DNA of 58,988 nucleotides. Origin: an uncultured Campylobacter sp. (lineage in GTDB: Bacteria; Campylobacterota; Campylobacteria; Campylobacterales; Campylobacteraceae). The first letter of the stretch is position 1; the number at the start of each line of letters is the position of its first letter. This document shows, piece by piece, positions 19,969-28,931 of this stretch. The stretch spans positions 1-58,988 of the forward strand of contig NZ_CAJPQR010000013.1 in NCBI RefSeq assembly GCF_905372745.1. Reading direction: 5' to 3'. A program made the translations under genes and the position numbers. The notes under the pieces were generated by a model. The model was given only the letters and a program-made list of their open reading frames with translations, searched no databases and was not told where the DNA came from.

Positions 19969-20673
19969 TTAGCGTAGATCCATAAGCTCTTGAGTCTCGA
20001 GTAGAACAGAAGGGCTCATAGTTAACGATAAAGCAGCACTCTTAATGTATCTACCTTTTGCTGCTGCAGGTTTTTGTCTATTTACCGCTTTAATAAGGGT
20101 TGAAATATTGTCGTTTAGTTGCTCTTTTGAAAAGCTAACTTTACCGAGACCGGCATGTATGTTTCCTTGCTTATCTACGCGGAAATTAACTTGACCGCTT
20201 TTTGCATTATTAACCGCTTGGGCTACATCCATAGTAACAGTGCCCGTTTTTGGGTTTGGCATAAGACCTTTTGGTCCCAAAATTCGTCCTACTTTACCGA
20301 CTAGTCCCATTAAATTTGGAGTAGCAATAAGAACATCAAAATTCATAATTCCCTTTTGGATATCTTCAACAAGTTCATCGCTACCGACTATATCGGCGCC
20401 GGCAGCTTTTGCTTCGTCAGCTTTTGCATCTTTTGCTATAACAGCTACGCGAACGGTTTTGCCGGTTCCTGCAGGAAGTACAACCGAGCCTCTAACCATT
20501 TGATCTGCGTGTCTTGGGTCAACATTAAGTTTCAAAGCAATTTCAACGGTTTCGTCAAATTTTGCACTTTTTAGTTGTTTTATGGTATCAATAGCCTCAG
20601 CTAAAGAATAATTTTTAGTAGCATCAACTTTTTCAAGCAGCTTACTAAATCTTTTTGTAGTTTTTTTTGACAT
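19969..20673 (-). CDS. rplA: 50S ribosomal protein L1
   Basis: A 234-residue protein of the mobile L1 stalk, which helps move deacylated tRNA out of the E site. The signature ILGPKGLMPNPKTGTVT and the strand VALKLNVDPRHADQMVRGSV are present. It lies downstream of rplK with a 125-nt gap containing a weak hairpin (20727-20755). L1 often represses the rplK-rplA pair by binding near the rplK start. Confidence 0.97.
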   Translation of the reverse strand: MSKKTTKRFSKLLEKVDATKNYSLAEAIDTIKQLKSAKFDETVEIALKLNVDPRHADQMVRGSVVLPAGTGKTVRVAVIAKDAKADEAKAAGADIVGSDELVEDIQKGIMNFDVLIATPNLMGLVGKVGRILGPKGLMPNPKTGTVTMDVAQAVNNAKSGQVNFRVDKQGNIHAGLGKVSFSKEQLNDNISTLIKAVNRQKPAAAKGRYIKSAALSLTMSPSVLLETQELMDLR

Positions 20674-20798
20674 TTATTTCTCCGCATTTATAATTTTTAT
20701 GCTTCCACATTGCTAAATTTAAAATACACGCGCTAAATATAGATATTAACGCGTGCCATAAATTTAACTTTAATAAAAATCCTTATGTGGTAAAAGGA

Positions 20799-21224
20799 TT
20801 AATCTACTACCGTAATACCTATTGAACGAGCTGAACCAGCAATAATTTTAGCTGCTTGCTCTCTATCTTTAGTATTTAAGTCGGCAATTTTTTTCTCAAC
20901 AATTTCAAGTACCTGAGCTTTTGTAAGCTTAGCCACTTTATTTTTTAACGGATTATCCGAACCTTTTTCTATACCTGCGGCTTTTTTAATCAGATCCGTA
21001 GCAGGCGGCTGTTTTGTGATAAAAGTAAAACTTTTGTCTGCATATACTGTAATAACGACCGGTACTCTAAATCCGGCCATATCCTTAGTTCTTTCATTAA
21101 AAGCTTTGCAAAATTCCATAATATTTACACCCTGCTGACCAAGAGCCGGACCTACCGGAGGACTCGGATTTGCTTTTGCAGCAGCAATATGTAATTTAAT
21201 TTCGCCTACAACCTTTTTAGCCAT
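20799..21224 (-). CDS. rplK: 50S ribosomal protein L11
   Basis: A 141-residue protein of the GTPase-associated centre and the thiostrepton-binding region. Seen are the Pro-rich N-terminal segment NPSPPVGPALGQQGVNIMEF and the C-terminal RNA-binding domain ending in AGSARSIGITVVD. It starts 10 nt after the nusG stop, in the usual nusG-rplK-rplA order. Confidence 0.98.
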   Translation of the reverse strand: MAKKVVGEIKLHIAAAKANPSPPVGPALGQQGVNIMEFCKAFNERTKDMAGFRVPVVITVYADKSFTFITKQPPATDLIKKAAGIEKGSDNPLKNKVAKLTKAQVLEIVEKKIADLNTKDREQAAKIIAGSARSIGITVVD

Positions 21225-21234
21225 AAACCTCTCC

Positions 21235-21765
21235 TTATACTATCTTCTCAACTTGTGAATATAAAATTTCAACTGGAGTACTTCTACCAAATATTGAAAC
21301 ATTTAACTTTAACTTGCCGTGTATCATATCGTACTCTTCTACTATTCCGGTAAAATTTGCGAAAGGTCCTTCGGTAATACGAACGTTTTCTCCATTATCA
21401 AAGAAAATCTTTGGCTTAGGAGCAGCACGTTTTTGAACCTTTTCCAAAATTAAATTAATGTCTTTTTCGCTCAAAGGCGTAGGCTTTTTAGCCTCACCTA
21501 TAAATCTACCTACTTTAGGAAGAGATTGTATCTTATGCCAAAGAGCAGTATCTAAATCAAGATATGCAAAAGCATATCCAGGATAAAGACTTCTCTCATT
21601 TATTTTTTTCTTACCATTTTTTATTTCTATTACGTCTTCAGTAGGAACTATAATTTCTTTTAATTGTTCTTCAATGTGATTATCTCTAACCAAATTTTCA
21701 ATAGCTCTTTTTACACTCATTTCACTGCCGGCATAAGTTTGAATTGCATACCATTTATGTGCCAT
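21235..21765 (-). CDS. nusG: Transcription termination/antitermination protein NusG
   Basis: A 176-residue RNA polymerase-binding factor linking transcription to Rho and the ribosome. The start chosen is MAHKWYAIQTYAGSE; an ATG-preceded extension of 18 codons runs into secE and is not conserved. The NGN domain (about 1-110) is followed by a KOW motif with FDNGENVRITEGPFANFTG near residue 120. It lies 10 nt after secE. Confidence 0.97.
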   Translation of the reverse strand: MAHKWYAIQTYAGSEMSVKRAIENLVRDNHIEEQLKEIIVPTEDVIEIKNGKKKINERSLYPGYAFAYLDLDTALWHKIQSLPKVGRFIGEAKKPTPLSEKDINLILEKVQKRAAPKPKIFFDNGENVRITEGPFANFTGIVEEYDMIHGKLKLNVSIFGRSTPVEILYSQVEKIV

Positions 21766-21775
21766 ACATTCAACC

Positions 21776-21955
21776 TTAAATAAGCTTTGAAACAGAAAAA
21801 GACATAATGACGTCAACAAGAGCTAAAAAAAGTGAGACAATAGCTACTACAGCAAAAACCGTTATAAAAGCATTCCTGATTTGCTCTTTGAGTGGAAAAA
21901 TTACCTTTTCAATCTCCGCACGAGAAAGCTTAATATAACTTATTATTTTTTCCAT
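21776..21955 (-). CDS. secE: Preprotein translocase subunit SecE
   Basis: A 59-residue short-type SecE with one transmembrane helix (about 27-50) preceded by the conserved amphipathic segment LSRAEIEKVIFPLKEQIRNA. The start MEKIISYIKL is chosen because the longer frame runs back into tRNA-Trp. It forms the SecYEG channel with SecY, encoded elsewhere. Confidence 0.95.
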   Translation of the reverse strand: MEKIISYIKLSRAEIEKVIFPLKEQIRNAFITVFAVVAIVSLFLALVDVIMSFSVSKLI

Positions 21956-21969
21956 TTTCAACCTTTTGA

Positions 21970-22045
21970 TGGCAGGGCAAGAGGGATTCGAACCCCCAAC
22001 CATTGGATTTGGAATCCAGCGCTCTACCGTTGGAGCTATTGCCCT
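21970..22045 (-). tRNA. tRNA-Trp (anticodon CCA)
   Basis: 76 nt on the minus strand. The acceptor AGGGCAA/TTGCCCT is perfectly paired, the anticodon loop TTCCAAA gives CCA, the T-arm is GGTTCGAATCC, and the CCA end is encoded. It sits between rpmG and secE, so it must be cut out of a common transcript. Confidence 0.97.
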
Positions 22046-22052
22046 AAAAGCC

Positions 22053-22223
22053 TTAGCTCTTTAATTTTACTTCTTTATGAATAGTATGTTTTTTTAGTCT
22101 TGGACAATATTTTTTTAGTTCCAATTTTTCGGTTGTTGTTTTGCTATTTTTTACCGTAGTATAATTTATATCACCTGATTCAGAACATTTAAGACCAACT
22201 TTTATTCTGTTACCTTTTGCCAT
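22053..22223 (-). CDS. rpmG: 50S ribosomal protein L33
   Basis: A 56-residue basic protein starting MAKGNRIKVGLKCSESGDI and ending KKHTIHKEVKLKS, a full-length L33. Only one Cys remains at each of the two usual CxxC positions (Cys13, Cys40), so this is the zinc-independent form. The start ATG is preceded by AAGGGA, which lies directly against the T tract of the tuf terminator. It was too short to stand out among longer frames but the family match is clear. Confidence 0.95.
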   Translation of the reverse strand: MAKGNRIKVGLKCSESGDINYTTVKNSKTTTEKLELKKYCPRLKKHTIHKEVKLKS

Positions 22224-22234
22224 AAATTCCCTTC

Positions 22235-22257
22235 AAAAAAGCGGAGAAAAACTCCGC
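22235..22257 (-). terminator. Terminator between tuf and rpmG
   Basis: Minus-strand GCGGAG-TTTTT-CTCCGC followed at once by TTTTTT, a textbook intrinsic terminator located 17 nt after the tuf stop. The rpmG ribosome binding site begins right after the T run. No separate promoter for rpmG is obvious in the short gap, so part of the transcription presumably reads through. Confidence 0.85.
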
Positions 22258-22274
22258 CAAAATATAAAATTAAA

Positions 22275-23474
22275 TTATGCTAGAATCTTAGAAACAACGC
22301 CTGAGCCGACTGTTCTACCGCCTTCACGGATCGCAAAGCGAGTTCCCTCTTCAAGAGCAACTGGCGCAATAAGCTCAACAGTTATCTTTAGGTTGTCACC
22401 AGGCATAACCATTTCTGTTCCTTCTGGAAGAGTGATAGAACCTGTAACATCAGTCGTTCTTACATAGAACTGCGGTCTATAGTTGTTAAAGAATGGAGTG
22501 TGGCGTCCGCCTTCTTCTTTTGTTAAAATATAAACTTCGCCCTCAAATTTAGTGTGAGGAGTAATTGATTTAGGTTTGCAAAGAACCATACCGCGCTCAA
22601 CATCTTCCTTTTTTGTGCCTCTTAGAAGAACGCCTACGTTATCGCCTGCTTCACCTTGATCCATTTCTTTTCTAAACATCTCGACGCCGGTAACTGTAGT
22701 AGTTTGAGTTGGTCTAATACCTACGATTTCGATGGTATCGCCGACTTTTACCACACCTTTTTCAATTCTACCGGTAACAACCGTACCGCGACCAGAAATA
22801 GAGAAAACGTCCTCAATAGGCATCAAGAAATCTTTATCTGTTGCGCGAACCGGAGTTGGAATATACTCATCAACTCTAGCCATAAGCTCAAGAACCTTTG
22901 CAGACCATTCGCCGTCTGTTCCAGCCTTAGCCTCATTAAGAGCTTGTAGAGCCGAGCCTGCTACGATCGGGGTATCGTCACCAGGGAAGTCGTACTCGTT
23001 TAGAAGTTCACGAATTTCCATCTCGACTAGCTCAAGAAGCTCCGCATCGTCAACCATATCAGCCTTATTCATAAATACAACGATATAAGGAACGCCTACT
23101 TGACGAGATAGTAGAATATGCTCTCTAGTTTGAGGCATCGGGCCGTCAGCAGCAGATACGACTAGAATCGCACCGTCCATTTGCGCTGCACCTGTAATCA
23201 TATTTTTAACATAGTCGGCGTGACCCGGGCAGTCAACATGCGCATAGTGGCGATTTTCGGTTTCGTACTCGATATGAGAAGTAGCAATGGTAATGCCGCG
23301 CTCTTTTTCTTCAGGAGCGTTATCGATATTATCATAGTCTTTTAGCTCTGCAAGACCTTTTCTTGAAAGAACAGCGGAAATCGCAGCTGTCAATGTTGTT
23401 TTACCATGGTCAACGTGACCGATAGTACCAATGTTTACGTGTGGCTTGTTACGTGAAAATTTTTCTTTTGCCAT
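22275..23474 (-). CDS. tuf: Elongation factor Tu
   Basis: A 399-residue GTPase that delivers aminoacyl-tRNA to the ribosome. The G1 motif GHVDHGKT (residues 19-26), DCPGHADY, and NKAD are all present, followed by domains II and III at normal length. It follows four tRNA genes and precedes rpmG. The gene is expected to be among the most strongly expressed; the consensus promoter ahead of the tRNAs and the strong terminator behind it fit that. Confidence 0.98.
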   Translation of the reverse strand: MAKEKFSRNKPHVNIGTIGHVDHGKTTLTAAISAVLSRKGLAELKDYDNIDNAPEEKERGITIATSHIEYETENRHYAHVDCPGHADYVKNMITGAAQMDGAILVVSAADGPMPQTREHILLSRQVGVPYIVVFMNKADMVDDAELLELVEMEIRELLNEYDFPGDDTPIVAGSALQALNEAKAGTDGEWSAKVLELMARVDEYIPTPVRATDKDFLMPIEDVFSISGRGTVVTGRIEKGVVKVGDTIEIVGIRPTQTTTVTGVEMFRKEMDQGEAGDNVGVLLRGTKKEDVERGMVLCKPKSITPHTKFEGEVYILTKEEGGRHTPFFNNYRPQFYVRTTDVTGSITLPEGTEMVMPGDNLKITVELIAPVALEEGTRFAIREGGRTVGSGVVSKILA

Positions 23475-23533
23475 CTCTTCCTCCGTAATGATTTGTTTTT
23501 AACTCAAATTTATGTCTAATTTCTCTAAAACCA

Positions 23534-23608
<75 letters not shown>

Positions 23609-23745
23609 GTAATATCGCTTGGCATGAGAGATGATATAAAAACATAAACAACTAAAAGGAAATTAAAAATAGAGCTACAGCAAATGTATAAAAATTTATA
23701 GAGACTTTTATCATTTTACAGCTCCCAGTTTCATTTCCAAAATTC

Positions 23746-23822
23746 TGGAGCGGGAAACGGGGCTCGAACCCGCGACCCTCAGCTTGGAAGGCTGATGCTC
23801 TAGCCAACTGAGCTACTCCCGC
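23746..23822 (-). tRNA. tRNA-Gly (anticodon UCC)
   Basis: 77 nt on the minus strand. Acceptor starts GCGGGAG and ends with CTCCCGC-like pairing (one mismatch region) plus an encoded CCA. Anticodon stem TCAGC/GCTGA with loop CTTCCAA gives TCC. It is part of the Thr-Tyr-Gly-Thr cluster. Confidence 0.95.
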
Positions 23823-23830
23823 ATATAGCA

Positions 23831-23915
<85 letters not shown>

Positions 23916-23974
23916 CTAATTAATTTTAAATTATAAATGCTTAATGGTATTTCTGGTCAAACACTGTTATGAAA

Positions 23975-24050
23975 TGGAGCTGGTGAACGGACTTGAACCG
24001 CCGACCCACTGCTTACAAGGCAGTAGCTCTACCAACTGAGCTACACCAGC
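23975..24050 (-). tRNA. tRNA-Thr (anticodon UGU)
   Basis: 76 nt on the minus strand. Acceptor GCTGGTG/CACCAGC, anticodon stem ACTGC/GCAGT with loop CTTGTAA (anticodon TGT), and encoded CCA. First gene of the tRNA-tuf transcript, 21 nt after the -10 box. Confidence 0.97.
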
Positions 24051-24071
24051 ATCCTGATTTGTGAAAGTTGG

Positions 24072-24100
24072 ATTATAGCCCAATTTCTTCTCAAAGTCAA
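24072..24100 (-). promoter_or_regulatory. Sigma-70 promoter of the tRNA-tuf superoperon
   Basis: On the minus strand TTGACT (24095-24100) is followed after 17 bp by TATAAT (24072-24077). This is a near-perfect -35/-10 pair, unusual for Campylobacter, where -35 elements are mostly degenerate. Transcription would begin near 24065, about 15 nt before tRNA-Thr(UGU). Confidence 0.85.
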
Positions 24101-24169
24101 GACTTTTGCAAAAAATAGTCGCGTTTTACATTATTTTTATAAAAACATGCCTGTAGTTCGAATTTTTCT

Positions 24170-24595
24170 TTAGCCCATAGGCTCCGGGGCTTCTTTAAAT
24201 TTTAAATCTTTTCTAAGTTTTGAACGCGGTTTAGCAAGCGGTTTTTCATCGCTTGATTTTTGCTCTACGATGCCGGTTTGAGCTTCGTCTTCTTTAGCTA
24301 CTAGCGCATAAGCCTCTTTAAATCCAGCCGCCTTAATCTTTTGCGTCAGAACCTTAATATCGTTTTTATTCATAGCCCGCGTTTTGACCGCTATAGAGCG
24401 GTACCTACCGAATCTACCGCTAACTACGGCTTTTACGCCGTCTATCTTAGCGACTTTACGCTCTATATTGGCTCGCTCGCGTTCTATGGATTCTTGCGTT
24501 ACGTCGTCGCCAAATGCGCTTACGAAGATATTATATTCGCTATTTGCGAGTAAAACGCTGCAAAGCAATAAAAAAACAACGACGATTTTTTTCAT
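24170..24595 (-). CDS. Exported small protein, possibly SPOR-like
   Basis: A 141-residue protein with a Sec signal peptide (hydrophobic core IVVVFLLLCSVLL, probable cleavage after LANS or LA). Start chosen at MKKIVVV, which follows AGGAG; a longer frame adds eight residues. Residues ~25-105 look like an alpha/beta fold with the pattern ...YRSIAVKTR...VLTQKIKAAGFKEAYALVAK, reminiscent of SPOR peptidoglycan-binding domains, but the match is weak. The last ~35 residues are charged and Pro/Lys-rich. It is downstream of the Fe-S protein gene by about 85 nt. No function assigned. Confidence 0.7.
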   Translation of the reverse strand: MKKIVVVFLLLCSVLLANSEYNIFVSAFGDDVTQESIERERANIERKVAKIDGVKAVVSGRFGRYRSIAVKTRAMNKNDIKVLTQKIKAAGFKEAYALVAKEDEAQTGIVEQKSSDEKPLAKPRSKLRKDLKFKEAPEPMG

Positions 24596-24679
24596 GCTTC
24601 TCCTTTTTGCTTGCAGCAAATTTAACTGTTTGGATTATATACGACAATGAATAAAATTGCGATAAATTTGACCGAACGC

Positions 24680-25933
24680 CTACCCAAGCACCCTTGCGAT
24701 TAACTCTATCGGGTTCTCGCATTTCACGTCTGAGCCGCCGATATGCAGCGCATTTGAAATTTGCATTTTACAGGCGCTACACTCCGCGCTTACGATCTTT
24801 GCGCCAGAGTTTTTTATCATCTCTGATTTTCTTTGTCCGGCCGCGCGGCTTAGGTGATATTTTTCAGACTGCATCGTCACTCCGCCAAAACCGCAGCACT
24901 CGTTTGGATCGCTCATTTCTGTTATTTCGTAGTTTTGAGCGAGCAGCTTGCGAGGCTCTTTAAAGACGCCTTGCATTTTTCTAGCGTGGCAAGGGTCGTG
25001 ATAGGTTACGGAGGCTAATTTTTTGCCTTTTTTTGCCAAAATTTCAGCCAAATTCGTAAATTTTTCAAAATACTCCGTCGCTAAAAATATCTTCTTACTC
25101 ACCGCTTTTGCGCGATCTCGCCACTGCTCGTCATCATGAAAAAAGTGCTCGTAGTCGATCTTTATCATCGCCGAACAGGTCGCCTCCGGCACGATGATAG
25201 CGTCTAAATTTAAGAAAAGCCGTTCGAAATACTCGATATTTCGCTTTGCCAAAACCTCGACCGTCGCAAAATCTCCCGTAAAATACGCCGGCGCGCCGCA
25301 ACAGGCCTGCTTTTTCATTAAATTTAAATTTAGCCCTAGCTCGCGCGCGATCTTAACCAAAGCCTCGCCGATGCCCGTATATGCGTAGTTTCCCATACAG
25401 CCGATAAAAACTCCGATAGTTTTATCGCCGCCGTTATCGATAAACTCGGCATGCGAGTTTAAAAAGCTCTTTTTGCTAGCAGTCGGCAAAAGACGCTCTT
25501 TTTTCACCATCGGCAGGCTAAATCTCGGACTCATCGCGCCTTCCCTGATCTTAAACGCGCAGCTTTGAAACACGTAGCCAAGCTTTGCCGCCAAATCCAT
25601 TACCGCGCGATGGCGCAGTAGCCAAAAAAACGCCTTTTTGTACCACGCGATGCCAAATTTATCGGCGATATCGCGGCGGACGTTTTCTATCGCCGTATCC
25701 ACGCGCAAGGAGTTTGGGCAGACCTCGACGCAGCTCGTGCATAAAAAACAGCTCTCAAAGATACTTTTCGCGCTTTTATCGAGTTTTAGCTCGCCGCGCT
25801 CGTAAGCGCCTACTAGGTCTAAAAAGCCGCGCGGAGAGGTCGTCTCGTCGGAGTTTATCTTGTGGATCGTGCAGACCTGGATGCATTTGCCGCATTTTAC
25901 GCATTTATCTGAAATTTCGCTAAATTTAAACAT
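24680..25933 (-). CDS. Fe-S protein with two CCG domains (GlpC/Cj0991c-like)
   Basis: 417 residues. Two 4Fe-4S motifs lie near the N-terminus (CVKCGKCIQVCT, residues 11-22, and CFLCTSCVEVCP, about 62-73). Two cysteine-rich CCG domains follow, with ACCGAPAYF and NECCGFGG. This layout is that of electron-transfer subunits such as GlpC, LutA and HdrD. The gene lies 9 nt after hemN; the same neighbour pair occurs in C. jejuni (Cj0991c-Cj0992c, from memory). A role in passing electrons to or from quinones is likely, but the substrate dehydrogenase is unknown. Confidence 0.85.
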   Translation of the reverse strand: MFKFSEISDKCVKCGKCIQVCTIHKINSDETTSPRGFLDLVGAYERGELKLDKSAKSIFESCFLCTSCVEVCPNSLRVDTAIENVRRDIADKFGIAWYKKAFFWLLRHRAVMDLAAKLGYVFQSCAFKIREGAMSPRFSLPMVKKERLLPTASKKSFLNSHAEFIDNGGDKTIGVFIGCMGNYAYTGIGEALVKIARELGLNLNLMKKQACCGAPAYFTGDFATVEVLAKRNIEYFERLFLNLDAIIVPEATCSAMIKIDYEHFFHDDEQWRDRAKAVSKKIFLATEYFEKFTNLAEILAKKGKKLASVTYHDPCHARKMQGVFKEPRKLLAQNYEITEMSDPNECCGFGGVTMQSEKYHLSRAAGQRKSEMIKNSGAKIVSAECSACKMQISNALHIGGSDVKCENPIELIARVLG

Positions 25934-25942
25934 ATCCGCCCA

Positions 25943-27304
25943 TCAAACCGTTTTAGAAAATCGGCGTAAATTTTCCGGTATTTTTTTCAAATACGCGTCA
26001 AAACACATCGCGATATTGCGGATGATCAGCGTGCCCGTCTCGTTTACGCTGATTTTTTCAGGCGTTACGGTTACGAATTCGCTCAAATTTTCAAGCTCGA
26101 CCAAATCATCCTTAAAATACTCGAAAAATTTGATGTCAAATTTATCCTCGACCGCCTTGATATCAAGCGCAAAGTTGCTCATCAGGCTCATTATCACGGC
26201 TTTTCTGATTAGATCGTCATCGTTTAGATATATGCCCTTGCAATACGGCAAAACGCCGCTATCTAGGGCCTTTTCGTATTCGTCCATGTCTTTGAAATTT
26301 TGCGCGTAGTATCTTTGCCCTTCGCCGATGCTAGTTAGTCCGATGCCGATGAGATCGGCTCCGCCCTTGGTCGTGTAGCCCTGGAAGTTGCGGTGTAGCG
26401 TGCCGTTAGCAAGCGCGCCGAAAAGCTCGTCGCACGGCTTTGCAAAGTGATCCATGCCGATCATTTTGTAGCCGTTTTTTATAAAAAACTCGGCCGTGTA
26501 TTTTAAAATTTCAAGCTTGGTTTTAGGGCTAGGCAGCGTAGCTTCGTCAAATTTGCGCATAGATTTTTTTATCCACGGCACGTGCGCGTAGTTAAACACC
26601 GCCAGGCGGTCGGGAGATAGCGTCAGAGCCTTATCCAGCGTTGCTTTAAAGCTATCTAGCGTCTGATACGGCAGGCCGTAGATCAGGTCCATATTTATCG
26701 AGTTTATGCCCTTAGCACGCGCCATATCTACGGCGTTTTTGGTGATCTCGTAGGGCTGGATGCGGTGGATCTCTTTTTGCACGCGCTCGTCAAAGTCCTG
26801 CACACCGTAGCTAACGCGGTTAAAGCCGTGCGAAATCAGCACGTCAAGCTGCTCGGGCGTTAAAAATCTCGGATCAATTTCGCAGCTGATTTCAGCCTCT
26901 GGCGAGAAGTTTTTAAATTTAGCCTTTATCATCTTGATGATTTCATCTAGCTGATCCGCGCCGTAAAACGTCGGAGTGCCGCCGCCAAAGTGCATTTGCA
27001 GCACAGGCGCGCTCGTATCAAGGTTTGCCGCTAGCAGATCGAGCTCTTTTTGTAGATACTGCATGTACCGCGTTTTGCGATCCTCTTTGCTCGTATAGAT
27101 TACGTTGCAACCGCAAAAATAACAGGCGCTGCGGCAAAACGGCAGGTGCAAATAAAGCGAAAGCGGGCGCGAGGCGTCGCGGTTTTTTAGCTCCCGCAGG
27201 TAGTCCTCGTAGCTAAATTTATCGCTAAACTCGGGCGCGGTCGGATAGCTCGTGTAGCGCGGTCCCGGGCGCGAATACTTCACGTAAGCGTCAAAATCTA
27301 TCAT
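25943..27304 (-). CDS. hemN: Oxygen-independent coproporphyrinogen III oxidase
   Basis: A 453-residue radical-SAM enzyme that decarboxylates two propionates of coproporphyrinogen III without oxygen, a late heme step suited to microaerobic or anaerobic growth. The cluster motif C57-x3-C61-x2-C64 (with the extra Cys66 typical of true HemN) and the SAM loop HFGGGTPTF are seen. The start overlaps the stop of the DUF2603 gene by 4 nt (ATGA). Heme is also needed by the nos cytochromes encoded in this window. Confidence 0.95.
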   Translation of the reverse strand: MIDFDAYVKYSRPGPRYTSYPTAPEFSDKFSYEDYLRELKNRDASRPLSLYLHLPFCRSACYFCGCNVIYTSKEDRKTRYMQYLQKELDLLAANLDTSAPVLQMHFGGGTPTFYGADQLDEIIKMIKAKFKNFSPEAEISCEIDPRFLTPEQLDVLISHGFNRVSYGVQDFDERVQKEIHRIQPYEITKNAVDMARAKGINSINMDLIYGLPYQTLDSFKATLDKALTLSPDRLAVFNYAHVPWIKKSMRKFDEATLPSPKTKLEILKYTAEFFIKNGYKMIGMDHFAKPCDELFGALANGTLHRNFQGYTTKGGADLIGIGLTSIGEGQRYYAQNFKDMDEYEKALDSGVLPYCKGIYLNDDDLIRKAVIMSLMSNFALDIKAVEDKFDIKFFEYFKDDLVELENLSEFVTVTPEKISVNETGTLIIRNIAMCFDAYLKKIPENLRRFSKTV

Positions 27305-27792
27305 AGCGTTTTATTCCTCGCGTTTTTCATTAAATTCTGCATATCGACGAATAAATTCGGATACTGCTTTTTGATACCTTTTACCAGTTTTTCCAAATTT
27401 ACGTCGATGCTTTTTTTGTTTTTATTTTTTGCGGCAATCTTGCGTATCTCGTCCATCGCCACGACCCAAACGTCGGCGAAGTCTATCGGCACGTTCTGCC
27501 AGATCGTCTTTTCAAGCCTTAGCTCGAAATTTTCCTTTTGGACGTTGCGGTAGGCTTCGATGAGCTGCGAGAGCGATTTTAACGAAACCATCGTGTGTAA
27601 ATTTTGATTTTCGTCAATGCCAAACCAAGGCTCCACTCCGTCCCACGAGCCGCTTTTTAGGCTGAGGCTCATTTGACTCGGATCGCTTGTCGGCACGATC
27701 TCAAATATCGTTTTATCGCCCTCTTTTATCCCGAGCTCGCCCGAAATTTCGTCTATTTTTTCGTATGTTTTTTGTAGATTTTTTTCTTTCAT
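27301..27792 (-). CDS. DUF2603 (UPF0763) family protein
   Basis: A 163-residue soluble protein of a family confined to Campylobacterota, always unassigned in function. Acidic and lysine-rich, with no signal peptide or membrane segment. It overlaps hemN by 4 nt and follows argF by 13 nt, the same order as in C. jejuni. Conserved coupling to hemN hints at a role in heme metabolism, but this is only inferred from position. Confidence 0.85.
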   Translation of the reverse strand: MKEKNLQKTYEKIDEISGELGIKEGDKTIFEIVPTSDPSQMSLSLKSGSWDGVEPWFGIDENQNLHTMVSLKSLSQLIEAYRNVQKENFELRLEKTIWQNVPIDFADVWVVAMDEIRKIAAKNKNKKSIDVNLEKLVKGIKKQYPNLFVDMQNLMKNARNKTL

Positions 27793-27805
27793 TTACTTCC
27801 TTAAC

Positions 27806-28735
27806 TTACCCGTTTTGGTGCCTATCAAGCCACACCATCACGCCTTTTTGCGCGTGCAAGCGATTTTCCGCCTCGGCAAAAATCTCGTCCGCATGCGCTT
27901 CAAACACCGCCTCGCTTACCTCGTATCCGCGGTAGGCCGGCAAGCAGTGCAAAAATATAGCGCCGGGCGCGGCTAATTTCATCAAATTTTCATCCACGCA
28001 AAATCCGGCAAAGTCCCTCAGGCGCTTTTCTTTTTCCGTTTCTTGCCCCATCGAGACCCAGGTGTCGGTAGTGACAAGGTTAGCGCCCGATACGGCTTCT
28101 TTTACGTCCTGAGTTAGATAAATTTTAGCTCCCGAAATTTGAGCGTTTTTCATCGCTAAATTTGCGATTTCGCCGTCCGGCTCGTAGCCCGCGGGCGTTG
28201 CGATCCTTAGCTCAAAGCCTAGTTTGCTAGCTAGCATCAGCCACGAGTGAGCCATGTTGTTGCCGTCACCCACGAACGCCGCTTTTATCTCGTCTATTTT
28301 TAGCCCGCATTCGATAGCCGTCATGAGATCAGCCATCAGCTGTGCGGGGTGAAATTTATCGCTAAGGCCGTTTATTACGGGTACGCGGCTAAATTTGGCA
28401 AGCTCCTCTAACGTCTCGTGGCGATTAACGCGAGCCATTATAAGATCGCACATTCGCGAGATCACGCGCGCGGTGTCTTTTATCGGTTCGCCGCGCCCGA
28501 TCTGGATATCGCTCGAGCTAAGAAATAGCGCGTGTCCGCCAAGCTCGTTCATCCCTACATCAAAGCTTACGCGCGTTCTAGTTGAACTTTTCTCAAATAT
28601 CATCGCCAATTTTTGATCTTTTAGATACGGCTTAAAATCTCGCACCTTAGCCTCTTTTTTTATCTGCAAACCCAAATTTAAAATTTCTATGATTTCGTCT
28701 TTGCTAAAATCGTTTAACGTCAAAAAGTGCCGCAT
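27806..28735 (-). CDS. argF: Ornithine carbamoyltransferase
   Basis: 309 residues; makes citrulline from ornithine and carbamoyl phosphate in arginine synthesis. The carbamoyl phosphate loop SSTRTR (residues 50-55) and the ornithine-binding HCLPA (263-267) are present, with length normal for anabolic OTCases. It is followed by DUF2603 and hemN in one probable operon. Confidence 0.97.
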   Translation of the reverse strand: MRHFLTLNDFSKDEIIEILNLGLQIKKEAKVRDFKPYLKDQKLAMIFEKSSTRTRVSFDVGMNELGGHALFLSSSDIQIGRGEPIKDTARVISRMCDLIMARVNRHETLEELAKFSRVPVINGLSDKFHPAQLMADLMTAIECGLKIDEIKAAFVGDGNNMAHSWLMLASKLGFELRIATPAGYEPDGEIANLAMKNAQISGAKIYLTQDVKEAVSGANLVTTDTWVSMGQETEKEKRLRDFAGFCVDENLMKLAAPGAIFLHCLPAYRGYEVSEAVFEAHADEIFAEAENRLHAQKGVMVWLDRHQNG

Positions 28736-28931
28736 TTTGCCCCCTTTAAATTCCCAAATTTGCCCACAAATTTTTAAGGCGAAGTATTGTGAGATGGATT
28801 TAAATGTTGTGCAGAAATTTTAAGTCAAGGCTAGACAAGTAGTCTGCCACAGACTTAAAATTTCCTCTGCTCGCAGTTGCGAGTACAACGAAGCAAAAAT
28901 CTCTCTCAAAAGCGCTCAAAAAGACAAGCCG

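Noticed and set aside
20727..20755. Hairpin CACGCG/CGCGTG between rplK and rplA as a terminator
   Set aside because: The stem is short with a long loop and lacks a proper T tract; it may be an mRNA processing or regulatory structure but cannot be supported.
21766..22003. Longer starts for nusG and secE
   Set aside because: The extensions run into the upstream gene or the tRNA and have no family similarity.
28736..28931. Possible small gene or terminator between argF and hemB
   Set aside because: Only a minor inverted repeat (CTCGCA/TGCGAG) with no T run and no open frame; too weak to annotate.
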